From: Comamonas testosteroni
GTDB taxonomy: Bacteria; Pseudomonadota; Gammaproteobacteria; Burkholderiales; Burkholderiaceae_C
Direction: 5' to 3'
DNA length: 64,000 bases
NCBI RefSeq assembly: GCF_003569915.1
Contig: NZ_KZ984457.1
Location: 1-64,000, forward strand
In this document: one piece after another, positions 34,443-42,939 of the stretch
Numbering within the stretch: position 1 is the stretch's first letter
Layout: each line of letters begins with the position of its first letter
Notes under the pieces: model-generated
Seen by the model: the letters and a program-made list of their open reading frames with translations, nothing else
Told to the model about the DNA's origin: nothing
Database searches by the model: none
Made by a program: the position numbers and the translations under genes

Positions 34443-35299
34443 TGGCTCCAGGCAAGAGAATCAGGCACGGCGGCAGCCGCTGCGGGCTGGCTGTGCATGG
34501 GCAGAATGCAGGCGGTCTTGAGCATGTGCAGCGTGAGCTGATGCAGATCGCTGGCCTGACGCCAGCGCAGGCGCATGAGCACCGGTGCATCGCCGAGGTG
34601 GCGCTGCGAACACTGTAGCAGAGCATTCAGACGCTGCAAGCGTGTCTGAGCGTTCTGTTTGGCCGTCATCAAACTCGACTGCCTGCGGCTCCAGTCATAG
34701 GTGGGCGGACCATCTTGGGTCAGCGGCGCCTCCAGAGCTGCCAGCGTGCATTCCACTCCGGCAAACACGGCCAGATGTTTGAGCTGGCGGTAGCTGTCCG
34801 TCAGATGCTCCGCATCGGGCGGCACGATCAGCAGCGGCTGCAGACCCTGGCCTTGCAGCAGCGGCGTCAAGGTCTCAGCGCCGGCATAGATGACCAGCGT
34901 GGAAAAACCGCGCACATAGGCCTGCAGCGCTGGCAAGGCGGGCAAGCCCATCTCATCGGCATTGCTTTGCAACTGCTTCAGACCCTGGCGGGCAGGCAGG
35001 CTGGCCACGGAGTGACGGTCCTTGACCGTGGCGCGCAAACCGGCCTGCGCCTGCCAGGCGTGCTGGGCCAGCAATTGGGCCAGGCCCGGAGAGTCAAACG
35101 ATTCGCTCTGGCTGCCGTCGAGCACCAGCACCTTCTGCCCCAGGCGCTGCAGCTGCGCGCACAGCGGCCACAGCACGGCCTGCTCAGCCGCCGCGCTCTG
35201 CGCGCTGTGCAGCACGACCAGCACGCGCAGACCAGCGGTGCTGGTGTCGCTGACATGCAGGGCCATGCCCTGATGCAAGGGTGCGCGGCGCTCAAGCAT
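34439..35299 (-). CDS. FlhG/FleN-position protein lacking the ATPase P-loop
   Basis: 286 aa between flhF and fliA, where flhG (MinD-like ATPase) normally sits. The MinD fold seems retained: first strand LRVLVVLHSAQ, helix and second strand RLGQKVLVLDGSQSE, and the late FlhG motif LLIVPPDAEHLTDSYRQLKH (cf. PxPTxxTDAYxxIK). The deviant Walker A (GKGGVGKT) is replaced by SAQSAAAEQ, with no glycine-rich loop or catalytic lysine. It should not bind ATP in the usual way. ATG at 35299 overlaps the flhF stop by eight bases. Degenerate FlhG is the best reading; an unrelated protein remains possible. Confidence 0.7.
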   Translation of the reverse strand: MLERRAPLHQGMALHVSDTSTAGLRVLVVLHSAQSAAAEQAVLWPLCAQLQRLGQKVLVLDGSQSESFDSPGLAQLLAQHAWQAQAGLRATVKDRHSVASLPARQGLKQLQSNADEMGLPALPALQAYVRGFSTLVIYAGAETLTPLLQGQGLQPLLIVPPDAEHLTDSYRQLKHLAVFAGVECTLAALEAPLTQDGPPTYDWSRRQSSLMTAKQNAQTRLQRLNALLQCSQRHLGDAPVLMRLRWRQASDLHQLTLHMLKTACILPMHSQPAAAAAVPDSLAWSH

Positions 35300-36926
35300 G
35301 GGCGGCCTCTGCAGCGGTCGCGGAAGGCGTGAAGAAGAAGTCCATGTCCAGCGATTGCGGATCGAAAGCCGACTTGACCGAGGAGCGCATGGAGGCCGAA
35401 ACCAGCAACTGCGCATTGGCGCGCTCCCAGTCTTCGGGCACGCGCTGGCCATTGGTCACACCGCGCAGCTGAATCTGGTGGCGAATCAGCGTATCGACCG
35501 AAGGGCCGACCTTCACGGCTTCGTCCACCTTGGTCAGGATGGCCTGGTGCGAGCCACGCGCCTTGAAGGCGTTCATGACATCGTCCTGCGCATCACCTTG
35601 AGCGGAAGCATTGATGGCCAGCAGTTGCTGCACACCATCAATGGCCAGCACATCCATGATTTCGTCCTTGCGTGGGTCGCGTGGAGCCACACCGGTCGTG
35701 TCTATCAGCACCATCTTCTTGCTTTGCAGCAGACCCAGCAGGTCTTGCAGCGCGGCCTTGTCATGGGCCTGATGGGCCACCATGCCCAGCATGCGTGCAT
35801 AGGTGCGCAGCTGCTCGTGGCCGCCAATGCGGTAAGTGTCCAGCGTGATCAGGCCCACGGACGCAGGGCCGTGCTGGGCTGCGCACAGCGCTGCCAGCTT
35901 GGCCGTGGTCGTGGTCTTGCCAACGCCCGTGGCGCCGACCAGCGCAAACACGCCGCCTTGCTCATGAATGGCGGGCTGCGCAGCATCGGTGCGCAGATTG
36001 CGCTCCAGCACCTGCATCAGCCAGCGCACGGCGTCACCTGCGCCCAGGTGCTCTGGCAGGCGCTCGATCAGCGCACGCGAAAGCGCGGGCGAGTAGCCAG
36101 CACGAATGAGCTTGTGCATCAGGCTGGACTGAATCGGGTTCTGGCGCGTCTGGCCCAGCCAGGTCAGGGTGTTGAAGCGCTCCTCGATCAGGTCCTTCAT
36201 GGACTGCAGCTCTTGCATGAAGTTCTGCGGCGCCGCCGCAGACGCAGTAGCCTGCGGCTTGGGCTGTTCGCGGGTCTGTACGGGCTCGTGGCGCAGCGGA
36301 TTGTGGCGAGGCACACCGGCGCTGACGGGCTGTGCAGCAGGCGCTGCCTTGGCAATCACACCTTGGCGCTCTTCATTGCGGGCCTGCGCACGCTGGGCGA
36401 ATGTGGGCAGTGGCTCGTTGTCGTCCAGGCTGGTTTCATGGCGACGGCGCAGCATGCGCTCGCGCACATAGTCCTGAAACGACAGCGTGCTCATGGACAG
36501 CTCCTGCACATCGTCCTGTACGGAATGCTGGGCCAGTTCGCGCGCGGACTTGACGGGCGTGGACTGGGCCTGCGCCAGCTGCTTTTCTTCCAGCCGCTTT
36601 TCCTCAGCCTGCTTCTTGCGTGCCTGAACATGCTCCAGCGTGCTCATGGGCGCTGCACCCTGAGCAGCCGCTGCCAGTGCGGGGCGGGCTTCCTTACGCA
36701 AACCACGGCCTTCCTCGGCGGCACGGCGCTCCAGCGCATCCTGCAGCGGCGAGCGGCTTTGAAAGCCGGAATCCATGTTCTGCAGGGTTTCTTCAGCAGT
36801 GGCCATGACTTCCACGCCATCCGGTGTCTGGCGGTTGGAGAGAATCAGAGTGCCGTCGCCAAAGACCATGCGCGCCTTGGCCAGGGCCTCACGGGCGGTC
36901 GGGGCGTAGAAGCGTTTGATGTTCAT
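35292..36926 (-). CDS. flhF: Flagellar SRP-type GTPase FlhF
   Basis: 544 aa. N-terminal basic domain starts MNIKRFYAPTAREALAKARM. The long disordered middle leads to the NG GTPase domain with the G1 loop GATGVGKTTTTAKLAA, DTYRIGGHEQLRTYARML, DTTGVAPRD and LTKVDEAVKVG. Sets flagellar number and polar site with FlhG, which here appears degenerate. Four-base overlap with flhA. Confidence 0.96.
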   Translation of the reverse strand: MNIKRFYAPTAREALAKARMVFGDGTLILSNRQTPDGVEVMATAEETLQNMDSGFQSRSPLQDALERRAAEEGRGLRKEARPALAAAAQGAAPMSTLEHVQARKKQAEEKRLEEKQLAQAQSTPVKSARELAQHSVQDDVQELSMSTLSFQDYVRERMLRRRHETSLDDNEPLPTFAQRAQARNEERQGVIAKAAPAAQPVSAGVPRHNPLRHEPVQTREQPKPQATASAAAPQNFMQELQSMKDLIEERFNTLTWLGQTRQNPIQSSLMHKLIRAGYSPALSRALIERLPEHLGAGDAVRWLMQVLERNLRTDAAQPAIHEQGGVFALVGATGVGKTTTTAKLAALCAAQHGPASVGLITLDTYRIGGHEQLRTYARMLGMVAHQAHDKAALQDLLGLLQSKKMVLIDTTGVAPRDPRKDEIMDVLAIDGVQQLLAINASAQGDAQDDVMNAFKARGSHQAILTKVDEAVKVGPSVDTLIRHQIQLRGVTNGQRVPEDWERANAQLLVSASMRSSVKSAFDPQSLDMDFFFTPSATAAEAAHA

Positions 36927-39028
36927 GCGGATGCACCTTTAAGAATCGGACCGATGCGGATGGTGTGCGTCTCGGGGATCTCGCTGTGGGCGAGTACCTG
37001 CAGACGCGGCGCCACACGACGCAGCAGCTTGGCAAGCGAGTTGCGGATGGCGTCCGGCACCAGCAAGCAGGCGGGCAGGCCCAGCTCTTCCTGTTGGTTG
37101 GCGACGTCCACCGCCTTCTGTGTGAGGATTTCTGCCACGCCGGGGTCCAGCGATGGCGAATTGGGGTTGGCCAGTGCCTGCACCAGCAGACGCTCAAGAC
37201 CCGGCTCGATGGCAATCACATTGAGCTCGCGGGTGGGACCATAGATTTGCTGCACGATGGCAGGCGACAGCGCAATGCGCACGCGGCGCGCCAGCTCCAC
37301 GGGATCGCTTGTCTGCGTGGCGTTTTCGGCCAGCGTTTCGATGATGCTGCGGATATCACGGATGTGCACAGAGTCCTCCAGCAGCAGCTGGAGCACTTTC
37401 TGGAACGTTGTGATGGGCACCATTTTCGGAATGACTTCTTCAATCAATTTGGGAGCCAGCTTGGCCACATGCTCGACGAGCTGCTGCGTCTCCGTACGGG
37501 ACAGCAGCTTGGCCGCGTGCACTTGCATCAAGTGTGACAAATGGGTGGCCATCACGGTTTCCGAATCAACGACGGTAAAACCAGCCATTTGTGCCGCTTC
37601 CTTTTGCCGCTCATCAATCCAGTGGGCGGGCAGACCGAAAGCCGGGTCAGTGGTGGCCGTGCCAATCAGCGGCGTGGTGATGCCACCGGGGTTGATGGCC
37701 AGGAACATGCCGGGGAAGGCTTCGCCCTCGCCCACCATCACGCCACGCAGGGTGATGCGGTAGGCGCTGGGCTTGAGCTCCAGGTTGTCGCGCACATGCA
37801 CGGCGGGCGGCAGAAAGCCCACTTCCTGCGCAAACTTGCGGCGCACGCCCTTGATGCGCGTCAACAGGCCGCCCTGACGGCTCTTGTCCACCAGCGTGAT
37901 CAGGCGGTAGCCCAGCTCCAGCCCCAGCAGGTCCACGGGCTGCAGATCGTCCCAGGTAGCTTCACCATCGGCCTGCGCGGCTTGCTGCTGCGGTGCTGGC
38001 GCACGGCTTTCGGCGGCCACGCGGGCCTTCTCCTTTTTATCCAGCATCCATGCGCCCCAGCCCAGCAAGGAGCCCATGAGCAGGAACACGGCATGCGGCA
38101 TGCCCGGAATCAGGCCCAGCATGATCAGCACGCCTGCCGTAATGCCCAGCACCTTGGGCGACATGAAAAGCTGCTGCACGATCTGGCGGCCCATGTCGGA
38201 CTCCTTGCCTACGCGCGAGATCACCATGGCCGCGGCCACCGAGATCAGCAGGCCGGGAATCTGCGCCACCAGCGCATCACCGACGGCCAGCAGAATGTAG
38301 CTGTCCGCCGCCTGCCCGGCAGACAGGCCGTGCTGCACCATGCCGATGATCAGGCCACCAATCACGTTGATGACCAGAATCAAGATGCCCGCGATCGCAT
38401 CGCCGCGCACAAACTTGCTGGCACCGTCCATGGAGCCGAAGAAGTTGGCTTCTTCCTGCACCTCGGCGCGGCGGCGCTTGGCTTCTTTTTCGTCGATCAA
38501 GCCGGCGTTCAGGTCAGCGTCCACGGCCATCTGTTTGCCGGGCATGGCATCCAGCGTAAAGCGAGCCGAAACTTCGGCAATACGCTCGGCGCCCTTGGTG
38601 ATCACCACAAAGTTGATCACCACCAGAATGCTGAAAACAATCAGACCCACAGCAAAGTTGCCGCCGATCAGGAAGTGACCGAAGGCCTCGATCACGGCGC
38701 CCGCAGCGCCGGGGCCGGTGTGGCCTTCCATCAGCACCACACGGGTGGATGCCACGTTCAGCGACAGACGCATCAGCGTCGTCAGCAGCAGCACCGACGG
38801 GAAGGCCGCAAAGTCCAGCGGCTTGATCATGTAGGCAGCCACCATCATCACCATCAGCGCCACGGCGATGTTGAGGGTAAAGAAGGTGTCCAGCATCCAC
38901 GGCGGAACCGGCAGCACCATCAAACCCAGAATGGCCACGACCAGAATAGGCGCGGTCATGCCCTGCAGCGCACCTGCGTTGGAGCCAGACCATTTCTGGA
39001 ACATTTGCAGCGGATTGGACGTCGACAT
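36923..39028 (-). CDS. flhA: Flagellar export apparatus protein FlhA
   Basis: 701 aa. Eight membrane helices in the first half (TAPILVVAILGLMVLPVPPW; TLNIAVALMVMMVAAYMI), the conserved FHIPEP-type loop (VRGDAIAGILILVINVIGGL and QIPGLLISVAAAMVISRV), and a cytoplasmic ring domain from about 350. The ATG at 39028 overlaps the flhB stop (TGATG); a TTG one codon earlier is also open. Confidence 0.97.
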   Translation of the reverse strand: MSTSNPLQMFQKWSGSNAGALQGMTAPILVVAILGLMVLPVPPWMLDTFFTLNIAVALMVMMVAAYMIKPLDFAAFPSVLLLTTLMRLSLNVASTRVVLMEGHTGPGAAGAVIEAFGHFLIGGNFAVGLIVFSILVVINFVVITKGAERIAEVSARFTLDAMPGKQMAVDADLNAGLIDEKEAKRRRAEVQEEANFFGSMDGASKFVRGDAIAGILILVINVIGGLIIGMVQHGLSAGQAADSYILLAVGDALVAQIPGLLISVAAAMVISRVGKESDMGRQIVQQLFMSPKVLGITAGVLIMLGLIPGMPHAVFLLMGSLLGWGAWMLDKKEKARVAAESRAPAPQQQAAQADGEATWDDLQPVDLLGLELGYRLITLVDKSRQGGLLTRIKGVRRKFAQEVGFLPPAVHVRDNLELKPSAYRITLRGVMVGEGEAFPGMFLAINPGGITTPLIGTATTDPAFGLPAHWIDERQKEAAQMAGFTVVDSETVMATHLSHLMQVHAAKLLSRTETQQLVEHVAKLAPKLIEEVIPKMVPITTFQKVLQLLLEDSVHIRDIRSIIETLAENATQTSDPVELARRVRIALSPAIVQQIYGPTRELNVIAIEPGLERLLVQALANPNSPSLDPGVAEILTQKAVDVANQQEELGLPACLLVPDAIRNSLAKLLRRVAPRLQVLAHSEIPETHTIRIGPILKGASA

Positions 39029-40209
39029 CAAACACTACCTTCCTGCGGCGCAGCCGTATCGGCGGCTGGCGCATGCGTGCGGCCGCGCTGGGGATCAAGC
39101 TCCAGCGGCACGGGCGGCTCGCCCATTTCATCGGGCATGGGGCCTTCGCCGCGCAGAGCGGCCTTGAGGCGATAGACATAGGCCAGCACCTGCGCCACGG
39201 CGGTGTAGAGCGCAGCAGGAATGGCCTGATCCAGATCGGCATGGGCATAAAGCGCCCGCGCCAGCATGGGGGATTCGAGCACCGGAATCTGGTGTGCGCC
39301 CGCCAGCTCGCGAATCTTGAGTGCGACCAGATCCGTGCCCTTGGCAATCACCTGGGGCGCTGCCATGGTCGCGTCGTCATAGCGCAGGGCCACGGCGTAA
39401 TGCGTGGGGTTGGTGACCACAAAGTCGGCACGTGGCACGGCGGAGACGCTGGCGCGATCCGCGATCTCGCGCTGCTTCTGGCGAATCTTGCCTTTGAGCT
39501 GCGGGTTGCCTTCGGATTCCTTGTGCTCCTGCTTGACTTCCTCATGGCTCATCTTCAGGCGCGACTTGAAGAGAAACGCCTGCAGCGGCACGTCGATCAC
39601 GGCGACCAGCAACACCACCACCAGCAGCAGCGTGATGCCCGTCGCCAGCCAGGAGCCGACCATGGACAGCGCCATGGGCGAGGGCTGGGCCGAGACCGAG
39701 GCCACCTCGGCAATGCGGCTGCTCATGTACTTCCAGGCCACAAAGCCCAGGATCGTGGTCATCAGCACCATCTTGACCACGGTGGTCAGTTGCTGCTTGG
39801 AAAACAGGTTCTTGATGCCCGACAGCGGGTTGAGCCGGCTGAACTGCGGCGTTACGGGCTTGAAGCTGAAAATCCAGCCCCCCGCCGCCACGCCGGACAG
39901 CACCGAAGCCGTGGTGGTCACCAGCGCAAAGATGATGGCGATGCCCAGACCCAGGCCCAGCATGGACTGCAGGCGCTCAAGCATCAGCGCCGGAGTCTTG
40001 GCCGCAGCGGCGTTGAAGACCAGCTGCTTGGCCATGGCCTCACGCAGATGATCGATCAGCGGCTGCGAGCCAATGAACATCAGCAGCGCCCCCGTGCCCA
40101 GAATGGCCAGGTGAGAGAGGTCTCGAGAGCGCGCACCCTGCCCGTCCGCACGCGTTTTTTGCAGCTTGCGTTCGGTGGCTGGCAGGTTTTTGTCTTGACT
40201 CGATTCCAT
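39028..40209 (-). CDS. flhB: Flagellar export switch protein FlhB
   Basis: 393 aa from MESSQDKNLPATERKLQKTR. Four membrane helices, then a cytoplasmic domain with the self-cleaving NPTH motif (FVVTNPTHYAVALRY) and a Pro-rich C-tail. Switches export specificity together with FliK. An upstream in-frame codon at 40236 is less likely. Upstream gap of 175 bp holds two family 1 repeats. Confidence 0.96.
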   Translation of the reverse strand: MESSQDKNLPATERKLQKTRADGQGARSRDLSHLAILGTGALLMFIGSQPLIDHLREAMAKQLVFNAAAAKTPALMLERLQSMLGLGLGIAIIFALVTTTASVLSGVAAGGWIFSFKPVTPQFSRLNPLSGIKNLFSKQQLTTVVKMVLMTTILGFVAWKYMSSRIAEVASVSAQPSPMALSMVGSWLATGITLLLVVVLLVAVIDVPLQAFLFKSRLKMSHEEVKQEHKESEGNPQLKGKIRQKQREIADRASVSAVPRADFVVTNPTHYAVALRYDDATMAAPQVIAKGTDLVALKIRELAGAHQIPVLESPMLARALYAHADLDQAIPAALYTAVAQVLAYVYRLKAALRGEGPMPDEMGEPPVPLELDPQRGRTHAPAADTAAPQEGSV

Positions 40210-40266
40210 GGCGCACGGACGGATTGGATGACCCAATTGTCCAAATCCGGCACCTGCGCAAACCGC

Positions 40267-40374
40267 GGATAAGCGGCTGCCTAGCCCTGTTTATGCAGGA
40301 CTAGAGTCAACCTGATACTTCAAATTTGATAGCTATATGCCTATTTGATATATGGACTAAAGGTCGATTTGGCC
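40267..40374 (+). repeat. Two tandem family 1 palindromic elements upstream of flhB
   Basis: A diverged copy (about 40267-40311: gataagcggctgcctagccc, then ggactagagtcaa) is followed directly by a well-kept copy (40317-40374: caaatttgatagctatatgc, ctatttgatatatggacta, aaggtcgattt). Only place where two copies are adjacent. Confidence 0.6.
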
Positions 40375-40384
40375 TTAAATCATC

Positions 40385-41659
40385 TCAAGAGGCGCTTTGC
40401 GGCATGCCCAGCTTGAGCTCGCTGAGCATGCGCAGCAGCAGGCGGTTAAGGTCCTCGGCCTGCCACTGTTCCTGCTCGCGCAGATGCCGAATGGGCGCGG
40501 CATCCGCGCCTTCCAGCGCCTGGCTCATCTGCAGCACGGCGGCATACGGTCCGCTGCGGCTGACGATGCCGTCGAAGATGCGTTCGTTGAGCGGCGTGCG
40601 GCGCAGAATATTGGCCACCGGCTCATGCAGCAGCAGATCGAGTTGCGAAAACAGGCTGCACAGATAGACCTCGCGCTGCAGCTCCAGACTGATGCCAGCC
40701 TCGATCAGCAGCTCGGCCAGTCTGGCGCGCATCACGATCTGCGTGCGCAGCGGAATCAGGTCCTGCTCGGTACAGGCATGGGGCAGTTGATCGGCCAGCC
40801 AGCGCTCCAGCGTGCCCAGGCCCAGCATGACCAGACCCCGGCGCAGAGAATCCACACCCCGGCGCAAGCCCAGCGCCGCCGAGTTGGTGTAGAGCATGAA
40901 GCGATAGGCCAGCACCGGGTCCGAGCCCAGAATCTGCTCCATCACATCCAGGGGCTGCTCTTTGTCGATGGCCTTCATGAGGCGAAACAGCGCGTCGCGC
41001 GAAGGCTGGGGCTGCTGCAGGCGGTAGGCCTGCATGGTGTCCGCCACCGGCCAGCCGGCAATGGCGCCCGCCTCATGCGCGTCGAGACAGGCACGGGCCA
41101 GCTCCAGGCTCTGCAGCCCTTCATACATCTGGCCACCCAGCAGTTGCAAGGGCTGCGCTGCGAAAAAGCCGGGCGCAGATTCCTTTTCCTTCTCCGCCGC
41201 TCTGTCAGGCGCTCCTGCACGCACGGTATTGGCCATGCCAGCAGCCCCCTCGGACGGCAGGCTCAGCAGGCTGCTGGCAAAGCAGCGCGCCATATCGGCA
41301 TCGGGCACATCGGCCAGCGCTCCGCCCCAGACCATCATCAGCCCGCGGGCATGGGCTTTTTGCACCAGCGCGTAAATGCCCTCGTCCTGCTGCAGCCAGT
41401 CGCCGCGCACCTCGATCCAGGGGCTGCCCCTGGGAGCCGTCTCCAGCAGGCTGCACAGCACCTGGCGCGACTGCGGAGAAATCAGCAGCGGCGGAGCCTG
41501 GCTGCTCCAGATTTCATCGAGGCTGCGCAGCAGGTGCGCCATATCCGCCGAGGCACCAGGATCCTCATGCACATACAGTTGAATGCCAGCCAGACGTCGC
41601 GCACGACCCCATAGAGGTCGGTAACCAAGAGTCAAGGAGCTGAGGACGGACTGGACCAT
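40385..41659 (-). CDS. HDOD-domain signalling protein with degenerate EAL-like N-terminus
   Basis: 424 aa, cytoplasmic. The C-terminal half (about 215-390) is an HDOD domain (LDVMEQILGSDPVLAYRFML; LGLRRGVDSLRRGLVMLGLG), found in regulators tied to c-di-GMP and motility. The N-terminal half is positioned like the EAL domain of YuxH-type proteins (start LGYRPLWGRARRLAGIQLYV) but has no E-x-L catalytic motif and is interrupted by a low-complexity stretch. No phosphodiesterase activity expected. Co-directional with flgL, 60 bp away, and flhB. Confidence 0.82.
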   Translation of the reverse strand: MVQSVLSSLTLGYRPLWGRARRLAGIQLYVHEDPGASADMAHLLRSLDEIWSSQAPPLLISPQSRQVLCSLLETAPRGSPWIEVRGDWLQQDEGIYALVQKAHARGLMMVWGGALADVPDADMARCFASSLLSLPSEGAAGMANTVRAGAPDRAAEKEKESAPGFFAAQPLQLLGGQMYEGLQSLELARACLDAHEAGAIAGWPVADTMQAYRLQQPQPSRDALFRLMKAIDKEQPLDVMEQILGSDPVLAYRFMLYTNSAALGLRRGVDSLRRGLVMLGLGTLERWLADQLPHACTEQDLIPLRTQIVMRARLAELLIEAGISLELQREVYLCSLFSQLDLLLHEPVANILRRTPLNERIFDGIVSRSGPYAAVLQMSQALEGADAAPIRHLREQEQWQAEDLNRLLLRMLSELKLGMPQSAS

Positions 41660-41719
41660 GAAAACGCAGACGAAAATGAGCAGGTTGGCAGCAGAAGATC
41701 AGGACAGCCCTGACCTCGA

Positions 41720-42919
41720 TCAGCTGATGTAGTTGAACAGAGAAAGCTTCTGAATCTGGGCATAGGACTGCAGTGCAGCCTGCAGGCCCACGGTCTGGGT
41801 TTCCTTTTCAGAGAGCGCGGGAATCATATCCAGATCTTCGGCTCTGGAGCGGTCAGCCTCCTGCTGCACCGCCTGCGCCGACAGGCTGTTTTCAATGCGG
41901 TCCGCTCGGTTGAGCAGGTCGCCCGCAAAGCTGCGCACGGTCTGCATGCGGCTCATACCGGTATCGATTTCCGCCAGCCCCTTGGCAATGGCATGGGACA
42001 GAGCGCCAGAGGCGGTCGAGCCATCGGCATTGCTGCCGTTGCGCACGGCTTCGATGGCCCTGTCCATCACGCTGAAGATGTCCGAGCGCTCGCTGGGCTT
42101 GACGGTGAACTTGTCACCCGCGGCAGGCTCGCCGGTAATGGTCAGCTTCATGCCTGCCACTTCGATGGCCTCACCGGACTTGTAGGGCTTGAATGTCGCG
42201 CCGCCGTCGATGCTGTACTGCGGCTTGCCATCGGCATCCATGGAGAACTCGACATCGACAGACGTGGTCAGCGCCGTGGCTTGTGCGGGGTCCGCAATCA
42301 CCCCCACATCGGCCCAGGCCTTGCCGGTGTTGCCAGCTCCGGCCTCCACCGCCAGCACGCCATTGCCTGTGGGCACATTCATCCAGGCCGCCGCGCCGTC
42401 CAGCGAGTTGGGGATGTTGTTGTCGGCACCGCTGGTCTGTCCCGGCTGGCCCACGAAGGTATAGCCCTGTACCGGCTGCTCGGAGCTGTCGAGGCCACGG
42501 AACAGCGGCAGGCCATTGCTGTCCTTGCGGTTGGCATAGGTCATCAGTTGCTCGCGCAAGCTGGTCATCTGCGCCACCAGCGCATCACGCGATGTCTGGT
42601 TGAAGGTGCCGTTTCCGGCACTGACCAGCAGATCGCGAAAATCCTGCAGCGCCGTATTGGCCTCGTTGAGCGTCGACTCCCCGTAGGTGATCAGATTGCG
42701 CTGCGCATCCAGCGCACGCTGGTCGGATTCGGTGCGAGTGATGCGCGTGCGGGCGCGCTCGGCCTGCGCAGCTGCCACCGGGTCATCGCTGGCGCGCAGC
42801 ACGCTTTTGCCCGAGGTGATCTTGTCCATCAGACCGACCAGATTGCTCTGGCGCGAGTTGATGTTGCGTACCGAGCTGTCATACATGCTGGCCGTGCCAA
42901 CGCGAGCGATATTGGTCAT
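41720..42919 (-). CDS. flgL: Hook-filament junction protein FlgL
   Basis: 399 aa. Flagellin-like N-terminus (RVGTASMYDSSVRNINSRQS; ITSGKSVLRASDDPVAAAQA) and C-terminus (SLSAQAVQQEADRSRAEDLD...ALQSYAQIQKLSLFNYI), with a variable middle. Last gene of the flg operon, 20 bp after flgK. Confidence 0.95.
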   Translation of the reverse strand: MTNIARVGTASMYDSSVRNINSRQSNLVGLMDKITSGKSVLRASDDPVAAAQAERARTRITRTESDQRALDAQRNLITYGESTLNEANTALQDFRDLLVSAGNGTFNQTSRDALVAQMTSLREQLMTYANRKDSNGLPLFRGLDSSEQPVQGYTFVGQPGQTSGADNNIPNSLDGAAAWMNVPTGNGVLAVEAGAGNTGKAWADVGVIADPAQATALTTSVDVEFSMDADGKPQYSIDGGATFKPYKSGEAIEVAGMKLTITGEPAAGDKFTVKPSERSDIFSVMDRAIEAVRNGSNADGSTASGALSHAIAKGLAEIDTGMSRMQTVRSFAGDLLNRADRIENSLSAQAVQQEADRSRAEDLDMIPALSEKETQTVGLQAALQSYAQIQKLSLFNYIS

Positions 42920-42939
42920 GATTTGCTCCTGTTTCCGGA

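Noticed and set aside
35298..39175. Long plus-strand frames opposite flhF and flhA
   Set aside because: Antisense shadows with the same composition as other mirror frames.
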